Shown here: positions 1 to 7,672 of the stretch, one piece after another
How positions within the stretch are numbered: position 1 is the stretch's first letter
Layout: every line of letters starts with the position of its first letter
Made by a program: the position numbers and the translations under genes
Assembly: GCA_035285325.1 (NCBI GenBank)
Contig: JAYKJB010000062.1
Location: 1-61,621, forward strand
Origin: Candidatus Sericytochromatia bacterium
GTDB taxonomy: Bacteria; Cyanobacteriota; Sericytochromatia; S15B-MN24; JAQBPE01
Length of the DNA: 61,621 bases
Reading direction: 5' to 3'
The notes under the pieces: generated by a model
Seen by the model: only the letters and a program-made list of their open reading frames with translations
Database searches by the model: none
What the model was told of the DNA's origin: nothing

Positions 1-217
1 CCGTCTCGTACTCCACGTGAGCCGTGTTGATCGTGATACCGCGAGCCTTCTCTTCCGGCGCCGCGTCGATCTCGTCGTAACGCTTTGCTTCCGCCTGGCC
101 CAACGCGGCCAACGTCATCGTGATCGCGGCCGTCAACGTGGTCTTGCCGTGGTCGACGTGCCCGATGGTGCCGATGTTCACGTGCGTTTTATTACGCTCG
201 AATTTTTGCCGTGCCAT
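1..217 (-). CDS. tuf: Elongation factor Tu, N-terminal part (cut by the window edge)
   Basis: The first 72 residues of EF-Tu, the GTPase that delivers aminoacyl-tRNA to the ribosome. The protein opens [19 protein letters not shown] and has the P-loop GHVDHGKT at residues 19-26. The switch I region with RGITIN follows before the window ends. The ATG at 217 is preceded by AAGGAGG about 13 bases upstream. A sigma-70-like promoter lies at 274-302, so the gene can be transcribed independently of the upstream tRNA cluster. The identification is certain; only the 3' part is missing. Confidence 0.97.
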   Translation of the reverse strand, partial: MARQKFERNKTHVNIGTIGHVDHGKTTLTAAITMTLAALGQAEAKRYDEIDAAPEEKARGITINTAHVEYET

Positions 218-273
218 GGGGTCTCACTTTCCTCCTTGGATGGGGGCCAGCCTGGGCCGATGTAAGCGATCAA

Positions 274-302
274 GTTATATCGGCAAACGCGGATTCCGGC
301 AA
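274..302 (-). promoter_or_regulatory. Sigma-70-type promoter of tuf
   Basis: On the minus strand a -35 box TTGCCG (302-297) and a -10 box TATAAC (279-274) are separated by exactly 17 bases. This would start transcription about 50 bases before the tuf ATG at 217. Confidence 0.6.
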
Positions 303-570
303 GTTGCCGAAACGAGCCTGAATCGCGCCTCCCCGATTGCTGGAGGAAACCGCGCAGGCACCTCAGGCTCGGCATGGTTCACTGAACGAGGGGCCACATC
401 GGCGTCGAAGAGGGGTCTGGCGGGGCCCACTGCCGGTTCCGAACGGGCAAGACCCGCACCACAAGTTGGCCGCCAGCGGAGGCGGGAAGGGGAATTCCTT
501 TCGGGCCAGGCCGACTCAAGACGGCCCTCCCCCTACCCACGCCGGCCGAGGTCAAGCAGCTAAACGCGGC

Positions 571-603
571 CCCCCGCCCCTGACCGACATTCAGGGGCGG
601 GGG
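571..603 (-). terminator. Hairpin terminator after the His/Gly-rich lipoprotein gene
   Basis: A perfect 13-bp inverted repeat (571-583 with 591-603, G+C-rich, 7-base loop) begins 11 bases beyond the stop codon of the minus-strand lipoprotein gene. There is no clear U-tract on the minus strand, only GTTTAG a few bases on, so efficiency as an intrinsic terminator is uncertain. Confidence 0.5.
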
Positions 604-614
604 TGAGACCTGGG

Positions 615-1634
615 CTACTGGACCTCTACCCAGCCCTGCAACGTGACCCGGTCTGGATCGCTGACGCGATAGCGGCCCGCCGCTGTCAACCGAACGGGTG
701 ACGAGGTGACGCGCGAGGGGACCTCGAGCGTTTGAACCACGGCGCCATCGCCAGACGCGAAAACGAGCCGATGGGCGTGCGCGTCCGCGTTGTAGAGGAC
801 CAGCTCAGCATTCGCTTCCAATCGAACCGTCTCCGGAACCAGTCGGTCCTGATGCACCACGGCAAACGATTGATTCGACTGGACCGAAGCCACTCCAGAG
901 TCGATCAGCGCCTGGGAAGGCCACCAGGCCTGATCACGCCAGTACAGATAAGATTCAGGGCCATAGGGATAATAGCTACCCGCCCAGCCGGCATAGTACG
1001 GATAGAGATAGTCGCCATAGCGGTAGTATGAGCCGTAGGCTCCGTGCCCCCAGTGTCCGTAGCGGCCGCGGTGTCCATAGTGGCCTCCGTGGCCGTAGTG
1101 GCCGCCGTGGCCGTGGTACCCGCCGTGGCGGGTCCCGTTACCACCGTGTTGATAACCGGGGCCGCCGTGGTGACGACCATCGCCACCCTGGAAACGTCCA
1201 CCGCCAGTGCCGCTGGGAGACCAGGTACCTGTGCCGTGTCTCCCGGGTGACGAATGGGGACCGCCCCCCGGCACACGGGAAACGCCGGAAGGCATCCCTG
1301 GACCGGGGCGCGGCCCGGACGTGATGGGATAATTTGCCCCAATGGGCGCCACCCGAGCCCCCGCCCCGTGGGAACCAAACGAGCGCCCAGCCCCCATGGA
1401 ACCACCGTGGCCGTGCCCACCGCCGAAGCCACGGCTTTGCAGGGCATAACCGGAGGAAACGTCCTCTCCCGAGGCGAAAATCAACGTGCGGCTCGCCTCA
1501 TCGGCCGAGATGGCGCTGGGAAGCGACAAGGGCGCCACCCGAGCTTGCGATGAGACGGCGGGCACCGTGGTGCAGGCTGACAGAACCAGGCCCACGACGC
1601 CAGGCAAATACTGCCGTATCGAGTTCCAAGTCAT
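615..1634 (-). CDS. Gly/His/Tyr-rich lipoprotein with a possible cupredoxin-like C-terminal domain
   Basis: A 339-residue protein. The ATG at 1634 is chosen because GGAGGA sits 5 bases upstream and because it starts directly at a lipoprotein signal peptide: hydrophobic stretch, then LSAC with Cys21. The middle is low complexity, rich in Gly, Pro and His, with tandem HGGHYGH-type repeats that grade into a Tyr-rich segment (YGSYYRYGDYLYPYY). The last ~90 residues look like a compact beta domain with ELVLYNADAHAHRLVF, reminiscent of cupredoxin-fold proteins. That is a pattern-based inference, and I do not see a full type-1 copper site. The His repeats suggest metal binding at the cell envelope. 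The function is unknown. Confidence 0.75.
   Translation of the reverse strand: MTWNSIRQYLPGVVGLVLSACTTVPAVSSQARVAPLSLPSAISADEASRTLIFASGEDVSSGYALQSRGFGGGHGHGGSMGAGRSFGSHGAGARVAPIGANYPITSGPRPGPGMPSGVSRVPGGGPHSSPGRHGTGTWSPSGTGGGRFQGGDGRHHGGPGYQHGGNGTRHGGYHGHGGHYGHGGHYGHRGRYGHWGHGAYGSYYRYGDYLYPYYAGWAGSYYPYGPESYLYWRDQAWWPSQALIDSGVASVQSNQSFAVVHQDRLVPETVRLEANAELVLYNADAHAHRLVFASGDGAVVQTLEVPSRVTSSPVRLTAAGRYRVSDPDRVTLQGWVEVQ
1044..1133 (-). repeat. In-gene tandem repeat encoding HGGHYGH-like units
   Basis: Imperfect repeats of GGCCxCCxTGGCCGTAGT-like units (seen on the plus strand) encode alternating Gly-His-Tyr blocks of the lipoprotein. The repeats are short, and copy number may vary between strains. 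Confidence 0.6.
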
Positions 1635-1899
1635 CCAATCCTCCTCCCGTGTCGTCTCAGGTGGGTGAGCCACTGCCCATTCATCCTTTTGACGAGGTTT
1701 CCACCTTAGCGCGCCCGAGAAACGGCACCAACAGACGCTCCCCAGACTCAAGACTGAAACCGGCTGCAGACCTGGGCTGAGAACCCCTCGGCGTCAGAAC
1801 AGGCGTTGCGTCGGCGTCTGAGAGAGGCTAAGGACGAGTGAGGGGCAAGATCATGCCCTGCTCTTCGGTTTCAGAACCGATTGAATTCGCGGAGGGACT

Positions 1900-2418
1900 A
1901 TGCGTTACAAGCAACTCTGGTGCCCGTCGATCGTGACGGTTTTGGCGATCGCAGCCGGATTGTCCGGCTGCCAGCAGCTGAACGACCCCACCGCCGCCAG
2001 CGGTGGAAAACCCCCTGCCACATCACGACAGCTCCTGTCGGTAGAGATTTCACCGCAAGACCAACAAGCCTTTGAGACAGCCCTGGGGCAACTGCCCGAT
2101 AAAATCACGGAAGCTGAAGCCTCGGGCAAGCTGGTCTCGCTCGACTCGCAGCAGGTGGCCGGCTCCAAGCAGGGTTATTCCTTGCAATACTATCGACTTG
2201 GTGGTTTTCGCACCCGGTATGCCAGCTGGCTAGGCGGCTACGCTCCCCTCTGGGCCAACACCTGGGGCAATTACGCCTACTATCCAATGGGCGCCTATGC
2301 ATTCCCGTATTACTACGCGGGTGGGGCATATTGGCGATATCGGTCGGCTTACGATCCGTTCTTCTACAACTACGGCGGCCTCTACTACCCCTACTATCGC
2401 TACCGTTTGTGGTTCTGA
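1900..2418 (+). CDS. Tyr-rich small lipoprotein, unknown function
   Basis: 172 residues. The lipoprotein signal peptide ends in LSGC (Cys24), and GGAGG lies 5 bases before the ATG. About 100 residues of charged, helix-prone sequence follow, then a C-terminal region very rich in Tyr, Trp and Gly (GAYAFPYYYAGGAYWRYR). The composition resembles the Tyr-rich segment of the divergently oriented lipoprotein at 615-1634, so both may belong to the same envelope structure. A small hairpin (1865-1870 with 1875-1880) lies in the leader. I do not recognise the family. Confidence 0.75.
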   Translation: MRYKQLWCPSIVTVLAIAAGLSGCQQLNDPTAASGGKPPATSRQLLSVEISPQDQQAFETALGQLPDKITEAEASGKLVSLDSQQVAGSKQGYSLQYYRLGGFRTRYASWLGGYAPLWANTWGNYAYYPMGAYAFPYYYAGGAYWRYRSAYDPFFYNYGGLYYPYYRYRLWF

Positions 2419-2431
2419 GTTGAAGCACCGG

Positions 2432-2466
2432 CGACGACCGACGCCTCAGTGGGACGTCGGTTGTCG
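2432..2466. terminator. Hairpin between convergent genes
   Basis: A 12-bp inverted repeat (2432-2443 with 2455-2466, one G-U pair) sits between the stop of the plus-strand lipoprotein gene and the 3' end of the minus-strand gene. It could end transcription from both sides, although no U-tract follows on either strand. Confidence 0.4.
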
Positions 2467-2880
2467 CCCCAGTTCCTCAGTCACCTGGCGCGCCTGAGCC
2501 TGCATCTTGAGGAACACGTCGAGGAGGTCTGTGGCGTTGGAATCGACGAGGTCTGGCGAAATCCATTGGGAGGGGACCGATAGCAGTCCACCACTTTCCA
2601 GTTCGAAACCCCAGTACCCTCGGGTGGGACGACTGGCACGCCGAGCCCGCACCCCAGGCAGGCCCTCCTCCCGTTCGGAGGCCGTCGCCCAGAGAGAGAG
2701 GAGATTCTCGCGGAGACCCTGCACGACCCGTAACGCCTGCTGCTCCCTCTCCGTCTCCGGGCTTTCCAGCGAGTTGCCTGGCAGCAACGGCACCGAGAAT
2801 TCGCGCCCATCCACATACAGAAGCGCCTGAACGGGGCGTCGTCCGGGACGCATCAAGACCAGCGCTCGCTCAATCGCCAA
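2446..2880 (-). CDS. Hypothetical protein, 144 residues
   Basis: The predicted start is TTG at 2880, with GGAGG 8 bases upstream. The N-terminal half (RALVLMRPGRRPVQALLYVDGR) looks like a beta-rich core, and the C-terminal half is helical and charged. There is no signal peptide or membrane segment. It lies directly downstream of the tRNA cluster terminator, on the same strand. I do not recognise the family; a soluble cytoplasmic protein is all that can be inferred. Confidence 0.6.
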   Translation of the reverse strand: MAIERALVLMRPGRRPVQALLYVDGREFSVPLLPGNSLESPETEREQQALRVVQGLRENLLSLWATASEREEGLPGVRARRASRPTRGYWGFELESGGLLSVPSQWISPDLVDSNATDLLDVFLKMQAQARQVTEELGRQPTSH

Positions 2881-2950
2881 GACAGGAACCTCCGCTCCTT
2901 ATCTACCCAAGCCTCTGGGGCTCTGCCAGGCGTCTTTTCGGCTCATAAAA

Positions 2951-2977
2951 CAAAAACCTCTCGCTGCGGGCGAGAGG
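2951..2977 (-). terminator. Intrinsic terminator of the tRNA cluster
   Basis: On the minus strand an 8-bp stem CCTCTCGC/GCGAGAGG (2957-2964 with 2970-2977) is followed by TTTTTG. It lies 15 bases beyond the last tRNA and separates the tRNAs from the downstream genes. Confidence 0.85.
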
Positions 2978-2991
2978 TTCGTTCGTTGGAG

Positions 2992-3063
2992 AGCCCCAGA
3001 GCAGGATTGAACTGCCGACCTCACCCTTACCAAGGGTGTGCTCTACCACTGAGCTACCGGGGC
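2992..3063 (-). tRNA. tRNA-Thr (GGT anticodon)
   Basis: A complete cloverleaf. The acceptor stem GCCCCGG/CTGGGGC has one G-U pair, the anticodon stem is CACCC/GGGTG with loop TTGGTAA (anticodon GGT), and the T-loop is TTCAATC. The discriminator base is T and CCA is not encoded. It is the third tRNA of the Thr-Tyr-Thr set. Confidence 0.95.
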
Positions 3064-3067
3064 GGGA

Positions 3068-3152
3068 TGGTGGGAGGAGGTGGATTCGAACCACCGTAGG
3101 CAGAGCCGTCTGATTTACAGTCAGATCCCTTTGGCCACTCGGGCATCCTCCC
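3068..3152 (-). tRNA. tRNA-Tyr (GTA anticodon)
   Basis: A class II tRNA with a long variable arm. The acceptor stem is GGGAGGA/TCCTCCC, the anticodon stem is TCTGA/TCAGA with loop CTGTAAA (anticodon GTA), and the T-loop is TTCGAAT. Discriminator A is followed by an encoded CCA (3070-3068). Confidence 0.95.
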
Positions 3153-3177
3153 ATAGGATGCTTGGTTTTTCAACTGG

Positions 3178-3253
3178 TGGAGCCGGCGACAGGAATTGAA
3201 CCCGCAACCGCCTGATTACAAATCAGGTGCTCTACCGATTGAGCTACGCCGGC
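3178..3253 (-). tRNA. tRNA-Thr (TGT anticodon)
   Basis: The acceptor stem is GCCGGCG/CGCCGGC, the anticodon stem is CCTGA/TCAGG with loop TTTGTAA (anticodon TGT), and the T-loop is TTCAATT. Discriminator T is followed by an encoded CCA (3180-3178). It is the first gene of the tRNA cluster. Confidence 0.95.
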
Positions 3254-3263
3254 ATGCGTGAGA

Positions 3264-3293
3264 AGCATATCAGGCCAGCAGGAAGATCGTCAA
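3264..3293 (-). promoter_or_regulatory. Promoter of the tRNA cluster
   Basis: On the minus strand, TTGACG (3293-3288) and TATGCT (3269-3264) are 18 bases apart and lie 11 bases before the first tRNA. This is a good sigma-70-type match at the right place. Confidence 0.65.
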
Positions 3294-3319
3294 ATCCTCG
3301 TCCCCTCCCGATTCGGGTC

Positions 3320-3328
3320 TGGTATGAT
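3320..3328 (+). promoter_or_regulatory. Possible extended -10 promoter of the ABC importer operon
   Basis: TGG-TATGAT forms an extended -10 element 47 bases before the GTG of the ATPase gene. No recognisable -35 box is present, which fits extended -10 promoters. Confidence 0.35.
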
Positions 3329-3374
3329 GCTGAACCGAAATGCACTTATTTTCCAGGCGAGCGAGGTGCGAATC

Positions 3375-4514
3375 GTGGCGGAGATCGAACTGCGCAACGT
3401 GGGCAAGCGATTCGGCGATCAGCGTATCGTCAACGACCTGTCCCTCCAGATTGCCGACCGAGAGTTTCTTGTCCTGGTGGGCGCCAGCGGCTGTGGAAAG
3501 TCAACCACCCTGCGCATGATCGCGGGGCTGGAAACGCCTGACGAGGGCGAGATCCGGATCGCGGGCAGACGCGTGAACGAGACGCCGCCGAAGGGCCGTG
3601 ATGTGGCGATGGTGTTTCAGAGCTATGCGCTCTACCCCCATCTCAGCGTGTTTGATAATGTGGCTTTCAGTCTTCAGTTGCGCGGCATCGCCAAGGACAC
3701 CATTCAGCAGAAGGTGCTCGCGGCAGCGGACTCTTTGGGGCTGAGGCCCCTCTTGGACCGAAAACCCAAGGCGCTGTCGGGCGGTCAGCGACAACGTGTG
3801 GCCTTGGCCCGGGCGATCGTGCGGGAACCTCAGGCCTTCCTGATGGACGAACCGTTGTCGAACCTGGATGCGAAATTGCGCACGCAGACGCGGGTAGAAC
3901 TGAAGCGATTGCATCAGCGATTGCAGACCACGACCGTCTATGTCACCCACGACCAGACGGAGGCCATGACCATGGGCGACCGGATTGCCGTGATGAACGG
4001 GGGACAGTTGGCCCAGATTGATACCCCTGCCGCGATTTACGAAGCACCTGCCAACGTGTTCGTGGCCTGTTTCATCGGAAGCCCAAGTATGAATTTGCTG
4101 CGCGGCACCTGTGAAAGACGCGCCGACGACGCGGTGCTGTTTCAGTGGGGAGCGCAATCGCTGAGGTTACCGATCTCGGCCACCGAGGGTGAGCAGCGGG
4201 GCTTGTTCGGTGGACCCCGCTTGCTGGGGATTCGCCCCGAGGCGCTCACCGTGATGTCCGAGACCGAGGCCGTTGCATCCTCCTTGGAGGTCACCGTCGA
4301 CGTGCTCGAACCTGCCGGTTCCCGCACCTACCTACACGGCTCCAGTGCAGGACAACCTCTGGTGGCGGATCTGGACTCGTTGGGGTTGCCCCGTCTGAAG
4401 AGCGGCGACCAACTGGCGCTCACTGTTCGCGCGGACCAGTTGCACGTGTTCGATGCCGACAGCGAACGGGCGTTGCTGCACACCGCCCGGGTCCACAGCG
4501 CAGTGCTGGTATGA
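3375..4514 (+). CDS. Sugar ABC importer ATPase (MalK/UgpC type)
   Basis: The nucleotide-binding subunit of a carbohydrate-type (CUT1) importer, 379 residues. Walker A GASGCGKST is at 36-44. The Q-loop FQSYALYPH, signature LSGGQ, Walker B FLMDEPLS and H-loop YVTHDQTEAM all follow in order. The C-terminal ~140 residues are the TOBE/OB regulatory domain typical of MalK. I start at GTG 3375 (VAEIEL), which has a GAGG-type site upstream; a longer frame begins only 5 bases from the tRNA gene and is unlikely. The gene overlaps the next one by 4 bases, and the four genes 3375-7612 form one operon. A second MalK-like ATPase lies at 24897-25967. Confidence 0.93.
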   Translation: MAEIELRNVGKRFGDQRIVNDLSLQIADREFLVLVGASGCGKSTTLRMIAGLETPDEGEIRIAGRRVNETPPKGRDVAMVFQSYALYPHLSVFDNVAFSLQLRGIAKDTIQQKVLAAADSLGLRPLLDRKPKALSGGQRQRVALARAIVREPQAFLMDEPLSNLDAKLRTQTRVELKRLHQRLQTTTVYVTHDQTEAMTMGDRIAVMNGGQLAQIDTPAAIYEAPANVFVACFIGSPSMNLLRGTCERRADDAVLFQWGAQSLRLPISATEGEQRGLFGGPRLLGIRPEALTVMSETEAVASSLEVTVDVLEPAGSRTYLHGSSAGQPLVADLDSLGLPRLKSGDQLALTVRADQLHVFDADSERALLHTARVHSAVLV

Positions 4515-5749
4515 GCGCCGTGCCGGTACGACCCCACCTTTCCATCACCTGTCTGCTGGCAACGGCCTTGACCCTCACCTCACTGGTGGCGTGTGACTCC
4601 GGAACCACGGCCAACAGCCTGGTGCTCTGGCACGCCTGGGGCGGGGCTGAGTTGAGTGCCCTGAGGACGCTGTCCGCCCGCTATCAGGCGCAATTTCCGG
4701 GGCGAGAAGTGCTGCTCCTGCAGGTTCCGTACGACAAGCTAAAAGACAAATACATCCGTTCAACCGCCGCCAACGGAGGCCCAGACCTGGTGATCGGCGA
4801 CGCCGATTGGTCCGGGAAATTTGCCGCATCCGAACTGGCCCTGCGCATCGACAACTGGTTCTCCGAGGCCGAGCTGTCTCGTTTTCATCCCGGGGCACTG
4901 GCCGCGCTGAAACGGGGCGATCGCCTCTGCGCCATCCCAGAATCTCGCGAGACGGTGGCCCTCTACTACAACCGCCGTCACGTGACCAAGCCACCCACCA
5001 CCGTGGAGGAATTGCTCGCGTTGAGCGCGGCGATCGGGCGCCAAAGCGCAGACAAGGTCAAGGGCTTCGTTTTCAACGGCGAATTCTATTACGCGATGGG
5101 TTGGTTTTTTGGCGCCGGCGCCCGCTTGTTCGAGGAATCGGGGCGAGTCGCAGTGGCCAGCGAGGCCGCCAATTCAGCGGTGTCGTTGGTCGGCCAACTG
5201 GCGAAGGCTCCCGGGGTGATGGTCAGCCACGAATACGCCAAGCCGGACTCCTGGTACAAGCAGGGCCAGGCGGCCATGATTGTCAACGGGCCGTGGGCCC
5301 TGGTGGACTACCAGAAAGCCCTGGGCGATGGGCTTGGCGTGGCCAAACTGCCGCGTTGGTCGAATACCCGAGCGAGTGCCCCGTGGGTGGGGGTGAAATG
5401 TCTGATGTTCAACCCCAACTCCGATGATGCCCATCGACGCATGGCCAAGGACTTCGCCCTGTTCGTGACCTCCCCGGAGAGCCAGGCCCTTTTGGCGGAA
5501 CAAGCCGGTCACATTCCGGCGATTCGCGGGTACACGGCTCCTGAGGGGTCTCCCTTGGCGGTCTTCAATGCCCAGGCAGACGAGGGAACGCCCGTCTCGA
5601 TCAGCCCCGATATGGCCGCCGTGTGGGAACCGATGAATAAAGCACTGCGTAAAGTCGTCCAGGGAGAGGCTCCGACGCCGGAGGCTCTGGGTGAGGCCGC
5701 CCGATCGATCCAGGCCAAGGTCGATGAAATCCGGGCCCACCAACCATGA
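4511..5749 (+). CDS. Extracellular solute-binding lipoprotein (family 1)
   Basis: 412 residues. A lipoprotein signal peptide ends at LVAC (Cys28). The body has the hallmarks of family 1 carbohydrate-binding proteins: an early VLWHAWGG strand, GPDLVIGD, LYYNR, and the late WALVDY/GVAKLP region. It would capture the substrate outside the inner membrane and hand it to the permeases encoded next. It overlaps the genes on both sides by 4 bases, which implies translational coupling. The substrate cannot be read from the sequence; maltodextrin, trehalose-like or glycerol-phosphate ligands are all possible for the family. Confidence 0.92.
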   Translation: MSAVPVRPHLSITCLLATALTLTSLVACDSGTTANSLVLWHAWGGAELSALRTLSARYQAQFPGREVLLLQVPYDKLKDKYIRSTAANGGPDLVIGDADWSGKFAASELALRIDNWFSEAELSRFHPGALAALKRGDRLCAIPESRETVALYYNRRHVTKPPTTVEELLALSAAIGRQSADKVKGFVFNGEFYYAMGWFFGAGARLFEESGRVAVASEAANSAVSLVGQLAKAPGVMVSHEYAKPDSWYKQGQAAMIVNGPWALVDYQKALGDGLGVAKLPRWSNTRASAPWVGVKCLMFNPNSDDAHRRMAKDFALFVTSPESQALLAEQAGHIPAIRGYTAPEGSPLAVFNAQADEGTPVSISPDMAAVWEPMNKALRKVVQGEAPTPEALGEAARSIQAKVDEIRAHQP

Positions 5750-6666
5750 AACAGTCATTTTGGGCGGGCATCAGACGCCCGGAAGCGCGCCTGGCTTACG
5801 CTTACATCCTGCCTGCGACCCTGGTGATGGCGGCCATCACCTTCTATCCGATGCTGTACGGCATCTGGATGGCCTTCACCAACTTTGGTCCGACCCACAT
5901 TCGCGATCAATCTCCCGACTTCGTCGGTTTGGCCAATTTCTGGGCCCTGCTTCAACGTGCTCCCTATCTGGACGTGGACTTCTTTCGGGTGTTGGGCTTC
6001 ACCTTGCTCTGGACCGTGTCCAACCTGGTGTTCCACGTCGTGATCGGGGTGGCCCTGGCCTTGTTGCTGAATCGAGAAGGCTTGCGGGGTAAACGCGTGT
6101 ACCGCGCGCTGCTGATCCTGCCCTGGGCCGTCCCCGTGTATGTGACCGCACTGGTCTGGCGCAACATGTTCGATGCCCAGAGCGGGGCCTTCAACCTCGC
6201 GTTGGCGGCATGGGGCTTGCCCGGTATCGAATGGATGAATGCCTTTCCAACCGCCTTCGCGGCCGTGTTGCTGACCAACATCTGGCTAGGGTTTCCGTTC
6301 ATGATGATGGTGGCCACCGGCGGACTCCAGGCGATTCCGAAGGACTATTACGAAGCAGCCAGTCTGGACGGCGCATCCGCCTGGACCCAGTTCTGGAACA
6401 TCACGGTGCCGATGTTGAAACCGACCATGGTCCCGGCCATCACCCTGGGCGCCGTGTGGACCTTCAACAACTTCAACGTGATCTACTTCGTCTCGCGCGG
6501 GGAACCCTTCGGCAAGACCGAAATCCTGGTCACCCAGGCTTACAAACTGATCGACCCGATGGGCCTGTATGGGGTGGCATCCGCCTTCTCCATCCTGATT
6601 TTCTTCATTCTCTTCGGCCTCACCCAATTCAACCTGCGCCTGACGCGCAGTCTCGAGGAGGTCTGA
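5746..6666 (+). CDS. Sugar ABC importer permease 1 (MalF/UgpA type)
   Basis: 306 residues with about six predicted membrane helices. The EAA loop (EAASLDGASAWTQFWNITVP) near residue 203 couples it to the ATPase. The start (MKQSFWAGIRRPEARLAYAY) is typical of CUT1 inner-membrane subunits. It is encoded between the binding protein and the second permease with overlapping or adjacent ends. Confidence 0.93.
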   Translation: MKQSFWAGIRRPEARLAYAYILPATLVMAAITFYPMLYGIWMAFTNFGPTHIRDQSPDFVGLANFWALLQRAPYLDVDFFRVLGFTLLWTVSNLVFHVVIGVALALLLNREGLRGKRVYRALLILPWAVPVYVTALVWRNMFDAQSGAFNLALAAWGLPGIEWMNAFPTAFAAVLLTNIWLGFPFMMMVATGGLQAIPKDYYEAASLDGASAWTQFWNITVPMLKPTMVPAITLGAVWTFNNFNVIYFVSRGEPFGKTEILVTQAYKLIDPMGLYGVASAFSILIFFILFGLTQFNLRLTRSLEEV

Positions 6667-6667
6667 C

Positions 6668-7612
6668 GTGACGCCGGTCGATGCGCCCACCCGCGAGGAC
6701 GCGGCCCACCGGGCTTCTCCCGTAGTCGTTCCAGCGCCCTCACGTGGGCTGACGCCGCGACAGCGGCGCCGCCTGGGTGACGCAGGCGCCCACCTCGTCC
6801 TTTGCTTCTTTTCGCTGTTCGCCATCTTTCCGGTCTGGTGGGTCGTGGCCATGGCGCTGGACCCCAACAGCGTGGCGGCTCCCTCCAAGCTCGTGCTGAT
6901 TCCGGAAGGCATCTCGTTCGCCTCCTTCCAGCGGGTCATCGCCAACCCGACCGAGGTCGATGGCCTGACCTTCGGGCGCCTGCTGTGGAACAGCGTATTG
7001 CTCTCGGCCGGCACGACGGCCATCGGCATCGGTCTGGGGGCGACCGCGGCCTATGCCTTCAGTCGCTTCCGCTTTCCTGGCCGGGAAGCGGGGTTGATGA
7101 GTTTTCTGGTACTTCAGATGTTTCCCGCGGTGGCGACGGTGGCGCCGCTCTACGTGCTGCTCTCCGTGCTGCACATCCGCACCAGCCTGTTGGGCCTGGC
7201 GATCGCCTATGCGGCCGGCACCCTGCCCTTCGCCATCTGGAACATGAAAGGTTACTTCGACACGGTCCCCAAAGATCTGGAAGAAGCTGCCTTGATCGAC
7301 GGATGCACGCCCACCTCCGCGTTCGTGCGCATCATTCTGCCATTGGCCGCGCCGGCGGTGGCGGTCACGGCCCTGTTTGGGTTCATGACCGGTTGGACCG
7401 AAATCGTCCTGGCCTGGACCATGCTGGAAAACCCCAAGACCTTCACGCTCGCCATGGCGCTTTACGGCATGGTGGGACAGTATTCCACCACCAAGCCCTG
7501 GAGCGAGTTCGCTGCGATGTCGATTCTCATTTCCCTGCCCGTGGTGGTGGTCATGCTGCTGCTCCAGCGCTACATCGTCTCGGGTCTGACCAGCGGTGCC
7601 GTCAAGGGTTGA
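6668..7612 (+). CDS. Sugar ABC importer permease 2 (MalG/UgpE type)
   Basis: 314 residues starting at GTG, 1 base after the previous stop. A hydrophilic N-terminus of ~40 residues precedes six membrane helices. The EAA loop reads EEAALIDGCTPTSAFVRIIL, near residue 204. It completes the importer (ATPase, binding protein, two permeases). No sugar-metabolism enzyme or regulator is attached to the operon, so the substrate stays unknown. Confidence 0.93.
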   Translation: MTPVDAPTREDAAHRASPVVVPAPSRGLTPRQRRRLGDAGAHLVLCFFSLFAIFPVWWVVAMALDPNSVAAPSKLVLIPEGISFASFQRVIANPTEVDGLTFGRLLWNSVLLSAGTTAIGIGLGATAAYAFSRFRFPGREAGLMSFLVLQMFPAVATVAPLYVLLSVLHIRTSLLGLAIAYAAGTLPFAIWNMKGYFDTVPKDLEEAALIDGCTPTSAFVRIILPLAAPAVAVTALFGFMTGWTEIVLAWTMLENPKTFTLAMALYGMVGQYSTTKPWSEFAAMSILISLPVVVVMLLLQRYIVSGLTSGAVKG

Positions 7613-7621
7613 GCGGCTGGC

Positions 7622-7650
7622 TTGATTTAAAACATATGTTCGATTAAACT
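7622..7650 (+). promoter_or_regulatory. Sigma-70-type promoter of radA
   Basis: TTGATT (7622-7627) and TAAACT (7645-7650) are separated by 17 bases in the A+T-rich gap between the permease gene and radA. The expected start site is ~15 bases before the radA GTG. Confidence 0.55.
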
Positions 7651-7672
7651 CCCTCTGAAAAGGGGGAGATTC

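Larger units (their letters stand above)
218..614. other. Intergenic region between tuf and a lipoprotein gene
   Basis: 397 bases without a convincing gene. It holds the tuf promoter (274-302) and a long hairpin just after the stop of the upstream minus-strand lipoprotein gene (571-603). Open frames here are short and have no ribosome binding site, so I read them as chance. Nothing else is visible. Confidence 0.6.

Noticed and set aside
3258-3374. Longer N-terminus for the first MalK-like ATPase starting at 3258
   Set aside because: It would begin 5 bases from the tRNA gene and add 39 residues unlike the family. GTG 3375 has an upstream GAGG and gives the normal start.
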